64,000 nt of DNA from Gammaproteobacteria bacterium (GTDB lineage: Bacteria; Pseudomonadota; Gammaproteobacteria; UBA6429; Thiohalophilaceae): positions 310,001 through 374,000 of the forward strand of contig WGLP01000003.1 in NCBI GenBank assembly GCA_016125505.1, in the 5' to 3' direction. The translations under genes and the position numbers were made by a program. Below the pieces are notes generated by a model. That model worked only from the letters and a program-made list of their open reading frames with translations. It was not told where the DNA came from and searched no databases. Numbering within the stretch: the stretch's first letter is position 1; each line of letters opens with the position of its first letter. Shown piece by piece: positions 1 through 8,622 of the stretch.

Positions 1-1205
1 CGCAGGTCTATAGCCTGATCAGCACCGTCTCGCTGGAACCCGAGCCGATCCCGCTGGACATTAAGGTCGTCTTGATCGGCGACCGCATGCTTTATTACCT
101 GTTGCATGAATACGATCCGGAGTTCAAACAACTGTTCAAGGTCGCGGCGGACTTCGACGATCGCCTGCCGCGCACGGACGATAACCAGCTTGTCTACGCC
201 CGCCTGATTGCCACCCTGGTACGCCGTAATCAGTTGCGTCCGTTCCATCGCGATGCCGTCGCACGCGTCATCGAACACAGCGCGCGCATCGCGGAAGACG
301 CCGAGAAACTCTCCACGGAGATTATGAACGTCGCGGATCTGCTGCGCGAGGCGGATCACTGGGCCGCCATGGCGCAACATCCGGTCGTACATCGCGAGGA
401 CATACAGAAGGCACTGGATACCCAGGTCTATCGGCAGGATCGGATTCGCGAACACCTGCAGGAACAAATCACGCGTGGCACCCTGCTGATTGATACCGAT
501 GGCGCCAAGATCGGGCAAATCAACGGCCTCGCCGTCATCGAGCTCGGTGATTATGCATTTGCGACACCGACCCGGATCACCGCCACCGCACGCCTGGGCG
601 ACGGCGAGGTGATCGACATCGAGCGCGAAGTCGAACTTGGCGGCGCAACCCATTCCAAAGGCGTGTTTATCCTTTCCGCCTTCCTGGGACAGCGTTATGC
701 AGGCAATCGCCCCCTGTCACTTTCGGCCAGTCTGGTATTCGAACAATCGTACGGCCAGATCGATGGCGACAGCGCCTCCATGGCGGAACTGTGCGCGCTG
801 CTGTCCACGCTGGCCGATATCCCCATCAAACAGAATTTTGCCATCACCGGCTCCGTGAATCAGCACGGCCAGGCCCAGGCCATCGGTGGCGTCAATGAAA
901 AGATCGAAGGGTTTTTCGATATCTGTAATGCGCGAGGACTCACTGGCGGACAGGCGGTCCTCATTCCTGACAGCAATATAAAACACCTCATGTTACGCCA
1001 TGACGTGATCGATGCCTGCCGGAACAAACGGTTCGCGATTTACGCGTATAACACTGTCGATGAAGCGATTGCCATCCTCACCGGTGCAGACGCGGAAACA
1101 ATCAATGACAGGGTCGAGCAACGGCTGATTGAGCTGGAAAAATATCGCGAAGAGTTTTCCAAGGCGGCGCGGACTGCAACGGAATCACCTGACGAAAATG
1201 AATAA
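1..1205 (+). CDS. Lon-related ATP-dependent protease, 5' end outside the window
   Basis: The reading frame is open from base 3, so this is the C-terminal part of a longer protein; the first in-frame TTG or ATG here is not a believable start. The N-terminal visible part is the end of the AAA+ module and the last ~200 residues form a Lon-type protease domain. The Ser-Lys dyad is visible: the serine in GDSASMAE (codon 771-773) and the lysine in GGVNEKIEGFF (codon 900-902). This is the LonB-like family with an AAA_32-type ATPase rather than classical Lon. Expected role: cytoplasmic ATP-dependent proteolysis. Its stop codon lies inside the start region of the next gene (ATGAATAA), suggesting translational coupling. 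Confidence 0.93.
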   Translation, partial: QVYSLISTVSLEPEPIPLDIKVVLIGDRMLYYLLHEYDPEFKQLFKVAADFDDRLPRTDDNQLVYARLIATLVRRNQLRPFHRDAVARVIEHSARIAEDAEKLSTEIMNVADLLREADHWAAMAQHPVVHREDIQKALDTQVYRQDRIREHLQEQITRGTLLIDTDGAKIGQINGLAVIELGDYAFATPTRITATARLGDGEVIDIEREVELGGATHSKGVFILSAFLGQRYAGNRPLSLSASLVFEQSYGQIDGDSASMAELCALLSTLADIPIKQNFAITGSVNQHGQAQAIGGVNEKIEGFFDICNARGLTGGQAVLIPDSNIKHLMLRHDVIDACRNKRFAIYAYNTVDEAIAILTGADAETINDRVEQRLIELEKYREEFSKAARTATESPDENE

Positions 1206-2034
1206 GGGCGGCATTAAACGTATACTGGTCGCGCTTGATGCCAGCGAGGCCAATCACAGCGCGCTGCAAGCAGCCGCGTTGCTTGCCAGTCAATTACAGG
1301 CGGAACTGCAGGCCCTGTTCGTGGAGGATATTAACCTGTTGCGGCTGGCCGAGTTGCCGTTTGCCCGTGAAATGATGTTTGGTAGCCGGGAAGGCCGCCG
1401 TATCACGCTGACCAATATGGAACGGCAAATCCAGGCGCAGGCATCACGCCTGCGCCAACTCGTCGCTGCGACCGCACAACAGGCCAGGATCAAGGCTGAA
1501 TTCAAGGTATTGCGCGGACAGATCAGCAGTGAACTGCTCCTCGCCGCACAGCAAATGGATTTGCTCATTCTGGGCAAGAACGCCCAACTACTGCAACAGA
1601 ATCTCAGGCTCGGCAAGGTTGCCCAGGAGGTTCTCGCTGCCGTCAACTGTAACGTCATGCTGTTACAGTATGGCGCGCATATCGAACGGCCGGTGGCTGT
1701 ACTGTTCGACGGCTCGGAAGCCAGCCAACGCGCCCTGCTACTGGGTATGCAACTGGCGCACGGTGATCACGATCACCTGACGGTGATCTACCCTGCAACG
1801 GACCCGGAGCAACAAGCGGCGCTGCAACAACAGGTCACGACCATCACCCAGCCGGTGGGGATCGAGCCGGGACAGATGCAATTAGCGAGTAATAGTTACT
1901 CGGCATTGCTGCAATCACTCGCTACCTGCAAGGGCCGCATACTTATCGTAGAAAGTGGAAGTGAAGTCCTGAATCCGGAATCCGTGAAATCACTGATACA
2001 GCAAAGCCCGGTTCCCGTAATCGTCATGCGGTAA
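1198..2034 (+). CDS. Universal stress protein, tandem Usp domains
   Basis: This 278-residue protein has two UspA-like domains (about residues 7-140 and 150-278). The first opens with the typical KRILVALDASEAN strand and both end in a strand of the NVMLLQ / VPVIVMR kind. The ATG at 1198 is chosen because the Usp fold begins right after it; longer in-frame starts would add an unrelated basic extension. It overlaps the protease gene by 8 bases, so the two are probably cotranscribed and coupled. The glycine-rich ATP-binding loop of ATP-type Usp proteins is not obvious, so nucleotide binding is uncertain. The likely role is stress protection in the cytoplasm; no specific partner can be named. Confidence 0.87.
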   Translation: MNKGGIKRILVALDASEANHSALQAAALLASQLQAELQALFVEDINLLRLAELPFAREMMFGSREGRRITLTNMERQIQAQASRLRQLVAATAQQARIKAEFKVLRGQISSELLLAAQQMDLLILGKNAQLLQQNLRLGKVAQEVLAAVNCNVMLLQYGAHIERPVAVLFDGSEASQRALLLGMQLAHGDHDHLTVIYPATDPEQQAALQQQVTTITQPVGIEPGQMQLASNSYSALLQSLATCKGRILIVESGSEVLNPESVKSLIQQSPVPVIVMR

Positions 2035-2203
2035 TAGCGCTGGCATGTCCTCGCGGTGCTGTATTCCCAGCAACTCTACATGGTCTTTCTGGCTGCCTAG
2101 CATCGAAGCCACGTTGGCATCAGGCATTCTGCTTGATCCAGCTCATCCTGCACCTATAAAGCCAAAAAATATTCAACCGATGGTCTATATATATTCTTGT
2201 CGA

Positions 2204-2225
2204 ATGACTCGCGCCAATTAGTCAT
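2204..2225. promoter_or_regulatory. Short dyad upstream of the HD-GYP gene
   Basis: The gap 2035-2262 holds no gene. It is AT-rich near 2160-2225 and contains the dyad ATGACT-N10-AGTCAT about 40 bases before the start of the sensor gene. A strong Shine-Dalgarno sequence (AGAGGTGAGGG) directly precedes the ATG at 2263. The dyad could be an operator or chance. Confidence 0.25.
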
Positions 2226-2262
2226 ATACATACTGCAGTTCCCGCCTGCAAAGAGGTGAGGG

Positions 2263-5079
2263 ATGGACATCTCCGGTAGAAACACTGCCACAGATACCCG
2301 GTTAAACGATGAACTCAATCGCCTGGTCAATATACTGGCGAAGCGGGATCCCCCGCTGGCTGAAAAATTACTGACGCTACTAGATGAGCATGAAACGCTA
2401 CAACTCTCCCTGAAGGAACTCGAACATCTGCGCCGTCATAGCGAAGCGATCCAGCACGAATGGGTGACGGCGGTCGATGCCCTGCAGGATCCAATCTTTA
2501 TCCTTGACGATAACCTGAGAATACTCCGCGCGAACCTTGCCTATGCCCAACACGCCGGGATGGATATCCGCGACGTTATCGGTCGATACTACTGGGAAAT
2601 ATTTCCTCGACGCGATGAACCACTGACCTGTTGCCAGATAGCCCCGACCTCGAACGCCAACATTGAAGAAACATTCAGACTCCCGGATGGTGAGGAGTTC
2701 ATCTGCCGCAGTTTCCCGATTCAGGACGCGGATTCTGCGGCCAAACATACCTTGTATGTGTTGCGGAACGTCACCACCGAACGAAAGGCAAAAAGAAAAC
2801 TCGACAAAAGCGAGCAGCGCTATCGCACTCTGACGGAAAACCTCAGTGAAATCATCTACCGTGCGGATCCCCACACGCTTGTCACAACCTACATCAACCG
2901 CGCCGTTGAAAAGATCTTTGGCTATACCGTCGAGGAATGGCTCCGCGAGCCGACACTCTGGGAACAATGTCTTTACCCGGAGGATCGGGATCGCGTGTTT
3001 CAGGCTGTCGCAGAGGCACAGCAGAAACAGCAAGCCTGCACACTTGAATACCGAATCCTGCGTCGCGACCATGCGATTCGCTGGGTTGTCGATCGTTTCG
3101 ACTGGGAATGCGGCGACCGTGGTGAAATCGTCTCACAGGCAGGCGTTTTGTCCGACATTACCGAACAAAAACTGGCGGAGCAGGCGTTACGCGATAGCGA
3201 GGAGCGCTATCGCTCTACCCTTGACTGCATGCTGGAAGGCTGTCAGATCATTGGCAGGGATTGGCGCTATCTGTATCTGAACGATACAGCCGTGAAACAG
3301 AGCCGCAAAACCCGGGAGGAACTGATCGGCAACACCATGATGGCATGCTATCCGGGTATCGAAGAGACTGCGATGTTTACCCTGCTCTGGCGTTGCATGG
3401 AGACGCAGGTATCGGGCGCCATGGAAAATGAATTCTATTATCCGGATGGCAGTCGCGCCTGGTTCGAACTGAGCATTGAACCGGTTCCGGAGGGCATTTT
3501 CGTACTGTCGGTTGACATTACCAAGCGCAAACAAACCGAAGCGGAATTACGCAATTCACGCGACCTCCTGCAGTCCATAATTGAACACGTGCCTATTCGC
3601 CTCTTCTGGAAAGATAAAAATTTAAATTATCTCGGCTCGAACACCGCCTTTGCCCGGGATACCGGCATGCCGACACCGGATGACATTATTGGCAAGGACG
3701 ATTACCAGCTCGCCTGGCGTGAATTCGCCGATCGCTATCGTGCGGATGACAAACAGGTGATCGATAACGATATGCCGAAACTCGGCATTGAAGAACCCAT
3801 GCATACTGCCGATGGCCGCAAAATCATTCTGCGTACTTCCAAGGTACCGTTGCATGATGGCAATGGCAGGGTCCAGGGCGTCCTGGGGATCTTTGAAGAT
3901 ATCACTGAACTCAAAAGAAACGAGATCCAGTTACGGCGCGCCAACCGGGCACTCAGAACAATCAGCGCATGCAATATGGCGCTGGTACATACTTACAGTG
4001 AACCTAAACTCCTGCAGGAAATTTGCCGCATCATTGTTGAGGTCGGTGAATATGCCTATGTCTGGATTGGCTATGCCGAACATAGCGGTACCAAACGCGT
4101 CAAACCGGTTGCGCAGGCAGGCCTTGCACCCGAGATACTGAAAAATTTACCTTTATCCTGGGAAGACGATGAATATGGAGCCAGTACCAGCAGCAAGGCC
4201 CTGCGCGAAGGCAAAGTAGTGGTGGCAAGCGATGTGAAGACGGCCCCTGTGTTCAAGCCCTGGCATGCGCTGTATCAGCAACTTGACGTAAACTCGATTG
4301 CCTCATTCCCCTTATTGCGCGGCACGTCTGCCTTCGGCGCGCTAACCATCTATTCCCGGGAACTTGATTCCTTCGATGAAGATGAACTTAAACTGCTTTC
4401 CGAACTGGCAACCGATCTGCGATTCGGTATCCTGACTGCACGCGACCGCAGGGAACATGAACGTTTACAAAAACAACACCTGGAAAGTATCGAACGTCTG
4501 GATGAGGCCCTGGCTGATACGATTCGCGCGATCTCCCTCACGCTGGAAAAGCGCGACCCCTATACTGCGGGTCACCAGCAGCGGGTATCCGATTTGAGCG
4601 TTGCGATCGGGGCCGAACTCGGACTGGATACGGAACACCTCCTCGGATTGCGCCTGGGTGCCATGATTCATGATATCGGCAAGATCTATGTGCCCGCGGA
4701 AATCCTTAACCGTCCAGGCAGGCTGACGCAACCCGAGTTCGAAATCATCAAGACGCATCCGCAGGTCGGCTACGATATTGTGAAGGACATAAAATTCACC
4801 TGGCCGGTAGCACAAATGATTCTGCAGCATCATGAGCGGCTGGATGGTTCCGGTTACCCACAAGGACTAAAAGGTGACACAATTTTATTTGAAGCGAAGA
4901 TCATTGCCGTTGCCGATGCAGTGGAGGCAATCTCCGCCCATCGCCCGTATCGACCCGCGCTCGGCGTCGATAAAGCACTGGAGGAAATTCTGAAATACCG
5001 CGGTATCTTCTACGATCCCGAGATCGTGGATATTTGCCTGCGTCTTTTCTCTGAACGGCGCTTCAGTTTCTCAAGTTAA
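2263..5079 (+). CDS. Multi-PAS, GAF, HD-GYP domain protein (c-di-GMP phosphodiesterase candidate)
   Basis: This 938-residue protein has no clear membrane segment. From N to C it shows four PAS-like modules (about residues 70-175, 188-305, 315-430, 435-555), a GAF domain (about 580-725) and a C-terminal HD-GYP domain (about 755-930). The HD-GYP catalytic residues are intact: HDIGK at 803-807, and HHERLDGSGYP further on. Intact HD-GYP domains hydrolyse cyclic di-GMP, so this is probably a cytoplasmic sensor that lowers c-di-GMP in response to a signal read by the PAS and GAF modules. That would fit a bacterium whose pilus motility genes lie further along. The ligand cannot be told from sequence. 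It is monocistronic and convergent with rtcB, only 13 bases away. Confidence 0.92.
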   Translation: MDISGRNTATDTRLNDELNRLVNILAKRDPPLAEKLLTLLDEHETLQLSLKELEHLRRHSEAIQHEWVTAVDALQDPIFILDDNLRILRANLAYAQHAGMDIRDVIGRYYWEIFPRRDEPLTCCQIAPTSNANIEETFRLPDGEEFICRSFPIQDADSAAKHTLYVLRNVTTERKAKRKLDKSEQRYRTLTENLSEIIYRADPHTLVTTYINRAVEKIFGYTVEEWLREPTLWEQCLYPEDRDRVFQAVAEAQQKQQACTLEYRILRRDHAIRWVVDRFDWECGDRGEIVSQAGVLSDITEQKLAEQALRDSEERYRSTLDCMLEGCQIIGRDWRYLYLNDTAVKQSRKTREELIGNTMMACYPGIEETAMFTLLWRCMETQVSGAMENEFYYPDGSRAWFELSIEPVPEGIFVLSVDITKRKQTEAELRNSRDLLQSIIEHVPIRLFWKDKNLNYLGSNTAFARDTGMPTPDDIIGKDDYQLAWREFADRYRADDKQVIDNDMPKLGIEEPMHTADGRKIILRTSKVPLHDGNGRVQGVLGIFEDITELKRNEIQLRRANRALRTISACNMALVHTYSEPKLLQEICRIIVEVGEYAYVWIGYAEHSGTKRVKPVAQAGLAPEILKNLPLSWEDDEYGASTSSKALREGKVVVASDVKTAPVFKPWHALYQQLDVNSIASFPLLRGTSAFGALTIYSRELDSFDEDELKLLSELATDLRFGILTARDRREHERLQKQHLESIERLDEALADTIRAISLTLEKRDPYTAGHQQRVSDLSVAIGAELGLDTEHLLGLRLGAMIHDIGKIYVPAEILNRPGRLTQPEFEIIKTHPQVGYDIVKDIKFTWPVAQMILQHHERLDGSGYPQGLKGDTILFEAKIIAVADAVEAISAHRPYRPALGVDKALEEILKYRGIFYDPEIVDICLRLFSERRFSFSS

Positions 5080-5092
5080 ACAGACAACCGGA

Positions 5093-6523
5093 TTAACCTT
5101 TAATCACGATCAGGGGTTCCAGTCGCGCAACATTTCTGGCCAGTCCCGCCTTGTCGGCAGCCGCTACCACGGCACTGACATCCTTGTAGGCACCCGGCGC
5201 CTCTTCGGCGACACCGCGCAGAGATGGACTCCTGATAATAATGCCGCGACTGGCCAATTCATCCACCAGCGCGCGTCCTTTCCATTGGCGTGTCGCCTGG
5301 TGCCGACTCATGCTACGCCCCGCACCGTGACAGGCGGAACTGAACGCCTGTGTCTCACTCTGTGTTGTGCCTGCAAGGATGTACGACGCCGTTCCCATGG
5401 AGCCGCCGATCAAGACCGGTTGCCCGACGGCGCGTAGCGGCTCCGGTACGTCCGGGTGGCCGGGACCATAGGCTCGCGTGGCGCCCTTGCGATGGATAAA
5501 CAACTTGCGCGTCTCGCCCGCAACCATGTGTTGCTCCACTTTGCAGGTGTTGTGCGAGACATCGTAAAGCAGATCGAGCCTGGCGCCGGGAATCACCCGG
5601 GTAACCGCCGTGCGGGTCAGATGCGTCAGGATCTGGCGATTGGCGAGCGCGCAATTGATGCCTGCACGCATGGCCCCCAGGTAGCGTTGGCCGATAGCTG
5701 AATGTATCGGTGCACACGCCAGTTCGCGATCGGGCAGCTTGATGCCATTTTGCGCGGCACTCACCACCATCTCTTTTAAAAATTCAGTACCGATCTGGTG
5801 GCCCAGGCCGCGCGAGCCGCAGTGAATACTGATCACCACATCGCCTTCGCTAATACCGTAGACGCGCGCTATCTCGCGATCATAGATCGCGGTCACATGC
5901 TGCACTTCCAGGTAATGATTGCCGGACCCCAGTGTGCCCATTTCATCGCGCTGCCGTTGCTTGGCCTTCTCCGACACACACTCCGGTTGCGCGCCCGCCA
6001 TGCACCCCTGCTCTTCGGTGCGTTGCAAATCGGCAGCTTCGCCATAGCCCTGTGCCACCGCCCATTGCGCACCAGCATGTAACATCGCATCCATTTCGGT
6101 ATGACTGAGACGAATGGCGCCGGTGCTGCCGACACCGGCAGGGATGTAATAGAACAAGGCCTCGGCCAGCGCCTGTTTGTGCGCCTGAATATCCTGAAGC
6201 TGTAAACCGGTGTGCAAGGTGCGTACGCCACAGGAGATATCGAAACCGACCCCACCGGCGGAAATAACGCCGCCTTCGTCGGGATCGAACGCCGCCACGC
6301 CACCGATGGGAAAACCGTAACCCCAATGCGCATCGGGCATGGCATACGCGGCATTGACGATACCGGGCAGCATGGCCACGTTACAAATCTGTTCGTAGAC
6401 CTTGTTGTCCATCGCGCGGATAAGCTGCTCGTCGGCAAAAATCACCGCGGGGACCCGCATTCCGCCGTGGGCAGCGATCTCCCAGCGCGTAGGACTGTGT
6501 TGTTGAAACAGGCTCAAGTCCAT
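5093..6523 (-). CDS. rtcB: RtcB-type RNA-splicing ligase
   Basis: This 476-residue RtcB ligase joins 2',3'-cyclic phosphate (or 3'-phosphate) RNA ends to 5'-OH ends using GTP and Mn2+. Conserved blocks are present in order: GGVGFDISCGV with the metal-binding Asp/Cys, LGSGNHYLEVQ, HCGSRGLGHQ, the RKGATRAYGPGHPDVP loop, GSMGTASY, and CHGAGRSMSR with the histidine that is guanylylated in characterised RtcB. An ideal ribosome site (AAGGAGGG) precedes the ATG. It lies 12 bases downstream of the archease gene, the known activator of this ligase. No RtcR regulator, RtcA cyclase or sigma-54 promoter is visible nearby, unlike in enterobacteria. Role: RNA repair or tRNA/rRNA healing in the cytoplasm. 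Confidence 0.96.
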   Translation of the reverse strand: MDLSLFQQHSPTRWEIAAHGGMRVPAVIFADEQLIRAMDNKVYEQICNVAMLPGIVNAAYAMPDAHWGYGFPIGGVAAFDPDEGGVISAGGVGFDISCGVRTLHTGLQLQDIQAHKQALAEALFYYIPAGVGSTGAIRLSHTEMDAMLHAGAQWAVAQGYGEAADLQRTEEQGCMAGAQPECVSEKAKQRQRDEMGTLGSGNHYLEVQHVTAIYDREIARVYGISEGDVVISIHCGSRGLGHQIGTEFLKEMVVSAAQNGIKLPDRELACAPIHSAIGQRYLGAMRAGINCALANRQILTHLTRTAVTRVIPGARLDLLYDVSHNTCKVEQHMVAGETRKLFIHRKGATRAYGPGHPDVPEPLRAVGQPVLIGGSMGTASYILAGTTQSETQAFSSACHGAGRSMSRHQATRQWKGRALVDELASRGIIIRSPSLRGVAEEAPGAYKDVSAVVAAADKAGLARNVARLEPLIVIKG

Positions 6524-6535
6524 TGCTTACCCTCC

Positions 6536-6961
6536 TTACACATCCACCACACACTGCGCACACCATCGACCCGGTGATTCTTGTTCTACAGCCAGGGCGG
6601 TATAGGTCGCGCCTTTGATCTCCACCACTGGATGATGCCGGCTCACCGCTACGGGTTCACCCCAGGCGGTTGCGCGCAGCTGATGATCCTCAATCGTCAC
6701 CTCGAAGCGACTGAACAGCATTTGCCGCGTCGCCATTTCGTAAATGAGCGCATTCAGCCAATCGGTCAATAGCAGCTCGTGGTCCGGTGCCGTGCACGCC
6801 AGGGCAACTGCCTCGGTTGCCGCCACCTTGTCGAGATCCGTCACCACCGCCGTCAGGGCACATGCCGCCTGTTCAAAGGCAGTCGCCAGGGTCGGGCCGC
6901 AGCCACGTACCCCGATATCAGCACCGTGTTCAAAATGTTCCCATGCAGGCTGTTGTGACAT
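6536..6961 (-). CDS. Archease, RtcB activator
   Basis: This 141-residue protein matches archease: it begins with the [12 protein letters not shown] block carrying metal-ligand acidic/His residues, has [16 protein letters not shown] in the middle, and ends in the short acidic C-terminal strand VVDV. Archease speeds up the guanylylation of RtcB and allows multiple turnover. The gene is first in a two-gene operon with rtcB. No Shine-Dalgarno sequence precedes the ATG; instead a TATACT hexamer ends 6 bases before it, which is the spacing of a leaderless transcript. Confidence 0.93.
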   Translation of the reverse strand: MSQQPAWEHFEHGADIGVRGCGPTLATAFEQAACALTAVVTDLDKVAATEAVALACTAPDHELLLTDWLNALIYEMATRQMLFSRFEVTIEDHQLRATAWGEPVAVSRHHPVVEIKGATYTALAVEQESPGRWCAQCVVDV

Positions 6962-6966
6962 TAAAT

Positions 6967-7149
6967 TAGTATACGGTGGCGGGCACCCCGCAATGCGCTA
7001 ATTTATTCTATAAATTTATACTTATTATTTTCATTATAATTATTTAATTTACTTTATAGTTAAATCGCCCTATGGTTTAGCTCCGCCAAAGGGCCTGGAC
7101 GGAAACGGGCCTGTTTTCCACGACTCATAAAAAATGACAGGTAAATCAA
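6967..7149. promoter_or_regulatory. Divergent AT-rich promoter region between archease and cbbQ
   Basis: The intergenic segment holds no gene. On the minus strand TATACT (6968-6973) is a good -10 box for archease. Just upstream lies the inverted repeat GCGGG-CAC-CCCGC (6979-6991), placed in the -10/-35 spacer where a repressor could bind. On the plus side the stretch 7000-7065 is extremely AT-rich and contains a perfect TATAAT at 7035-7040, a likely -10 for cbbQ; a convincing -35 was not found. The cbbQ ribosome site is CAGGT about 9 bases before the ATG. Confidence 0.45.
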
Positions 7150-7965
7150 ATGGCTAAGGTAGATCCGGAACAGTATAAAGTCGCCAAAGAGCCTTATTAC
7201 GAGGCCGTCGCAAACGAAATTGACCTCTATGAGGCCGCCTATAACGCGCGCATGCCGATGATGCTCAAAGGGCCGACTGGCTGCGGTAAATCCCGTTTCG
7301 TCGAATACATGGCTTACCGGCTCGGCCGTCCGCTCATTACCGTGGCCTGTAACGAAGACATGACCGCCTCTGACCTGGTAGGCCGTTTCCTGCTCGATAA
7401 GGACGGTACCGTCTGGCAGGATGGCCCGCTGACCACTGCCGCCCGCATTGGCGCCATTTGTTATCTGGACGAGGTCGTGGAAGCCCGTCAGGACACCACG
7501 GTCGTGATCCACCCGCTGACCGACCACCGCCGAACCCTGCCGCTGGACAAGAAGGGCGAGCTCATCCAGGCCCATCCCGATTTCCAGCTGGTGATTTCCT
7601 ACAACCCAGGCTACCAGAGCCTGATGAAAGACCTGAAACAGTCGACCAAACAGCGTTTTGGCGCCCTCGACTTCGATTACCCGCAGGCGGAGATCGAAAC
7701 CACCATCGTGGCCAAGGAATCCGGTGTGGAGAAAGAAACCGCGGCCAAACTGGTTCAGATCGCGCACCGGACCCGTAACCTGAAAGGTCACGGTCTCGAT
7801 GAAGGCATCTCGACCCGTTTGCTGGTCTACGCGGGACAGCTCATCACGAAGGGCATCGACCCCGTCGCCGCCTGCAGCATGACCATGGTCACCCCGCTGA
7901 CCGATGACCCGGATATGCGCGAGACCCTGCAAGCGGCCGTCCAGACCTTTTTTGTGAAAGACTGA
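7150..7965 (+). CDS. cbbQ: CbbQ/NirQ/NorQ-family AAA+ ATPase
   Basis: This 271-residue MoxR-class AAA+ protein has a Walker A motif GPTGCGKS at residues 41-48, a Walker B ending in ICYLDEV and a C-terminal cbbQ_C-like domain. CbbQ hexamers with CbbO form a Rubisco activase in chemoautotrophs; close relatives (NorQ, NirQ) mature denitrification enzymes. A partner VWA protein is encoded three genes on (10404), and a SulP transporter lies between them, so a link to inorganic-carbon metabolism is likely. No Rubisco, nor or nir gene is in the window, so the exact client is inferred. It is the first gene of its cluster, reading away from archease. Confidence 0.9.
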   Translation: MAKVDPEQYKVAKEPYYEAVANEIDLYEAAYNARMPMMLKGPTGCGKSRFVEYMAYRLGRPLITVACNEDMTASDLVGRFLLDKDGTVWQDGPLTTAARIGAICYLDEVVEARQDTTVVIHPLTDHRRTLPLDKKGELIQAHPDFQLVISYNPGYQSLMKDLKQSTKQRFGALDFDYPQAEIETTIVAKESGVEKETAAKLVQIAHRTRNLKGHGLDEGISTRLLVYAGQLITKGIDPVAACSMTMVTPLTDDPDMRETLQAAVQTFFVKD

Positions 7966-8010
7966 GAAGGTCTTATGCCTTTGCTGTCGCTGGGTTGATA
8001 AAATCCGGCC

Positions 8011-8598
8011 ATGAGCACCGAGGCGATTGAAAAATTACGCAAGGACATCGTCTTTCGCGAGCAACTGCGCGAACAGACGCTGACCTTCCACTCCACCTGG
8101 GGGCTGTTTTCGCCGCGGGAGATCGACGAAGGCAGCCGCCTGTTGCTGAGCCATATCGACGTCAATCCCACGGATGACTGTCTCGATCTGGGTTGCGGCT
8201 ACGGCCCCATCGGGCTGACACTGGCAAGGCTTGCCCCGCAGGGGCATACCACCCTGGTGGACAAGGATTTTGTGGCTATCGAGTACAGCCGCAAGAATAT
8301 CGAAACGAACCAGATTGCGAATGCCGAGGCGCTGCTGAGCAATGGCTTTAGTGCCATCCGGGACCGCCGTTTTGATGTAATAGCCTCGAATATCCCTGCC
8401 AAGGTAGGTAATGAATTGATGGGCCTGTTCTTTTACGATGCGTATATGCAGCTCAGGGCTGGCGGACGTTTGTACGTGGTCACTATCAACGGTTTGCGTG
8501 ATTACATCAAGCGCGTCTTTAAGGAACAATTCGGCAATTACGCCAAGCTCAAGCAAGGTAAGAACTACACGGTTGCCATGGCAACGAAGCAAAATTAA
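8011..8598 (+). CDS. RsmC/YbxB-like class I methyltransferase with altered NPP motif
   Basis: This 195-residue SAM-dependent methyltransferase shows motif I LDLGCGYGPIG, the acidic end of strand 2 (VDKD) and the FSPREIDEGSRLLL entrance typical of RsmC-like enzymes that modify rRNA guanine. The catalytic NPPF/Y tetrad is replaced by N-I-P-A (in SNIPAK). The enzyme may therefore act on a different substrate or be a divergent RNA methyltransferase. It sits between cbbQ and the SulP gene, 45 bases after the former and 24 before the latter, in the same direction. Its reason for being in this cluster is unknown. Confidence 0.82.
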   Translation: MSTEAIEKLRKDIVFREQLREQTLTFHSTWGLFSPREIDEGSRLLLSHIDVNPTDDCLDLGCGYGPIGLTLARLAPQGHTTLVDKDFVAIEYSRKNIETNQIANAEALLSNGFSAIRDRRFDVIASNIPAKVGNELMGLFFYDAYMQLRAGGRLYVVTINGLRDYIKRVFKEQFGNYAKLKQGKNYTVAMATKQN

Positions 8599-8622
8599 TA
8601 AAGAGGTTGAAGACAAAGTCCC

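Noticed and set aside
7060-7932. 290-codon open frame antisense to cbbQ
   Set aside because: It mirrors the codon pattern of cbbQ, has no domain features or ribosome site, and cbbQ on the other strand is unmistakable.
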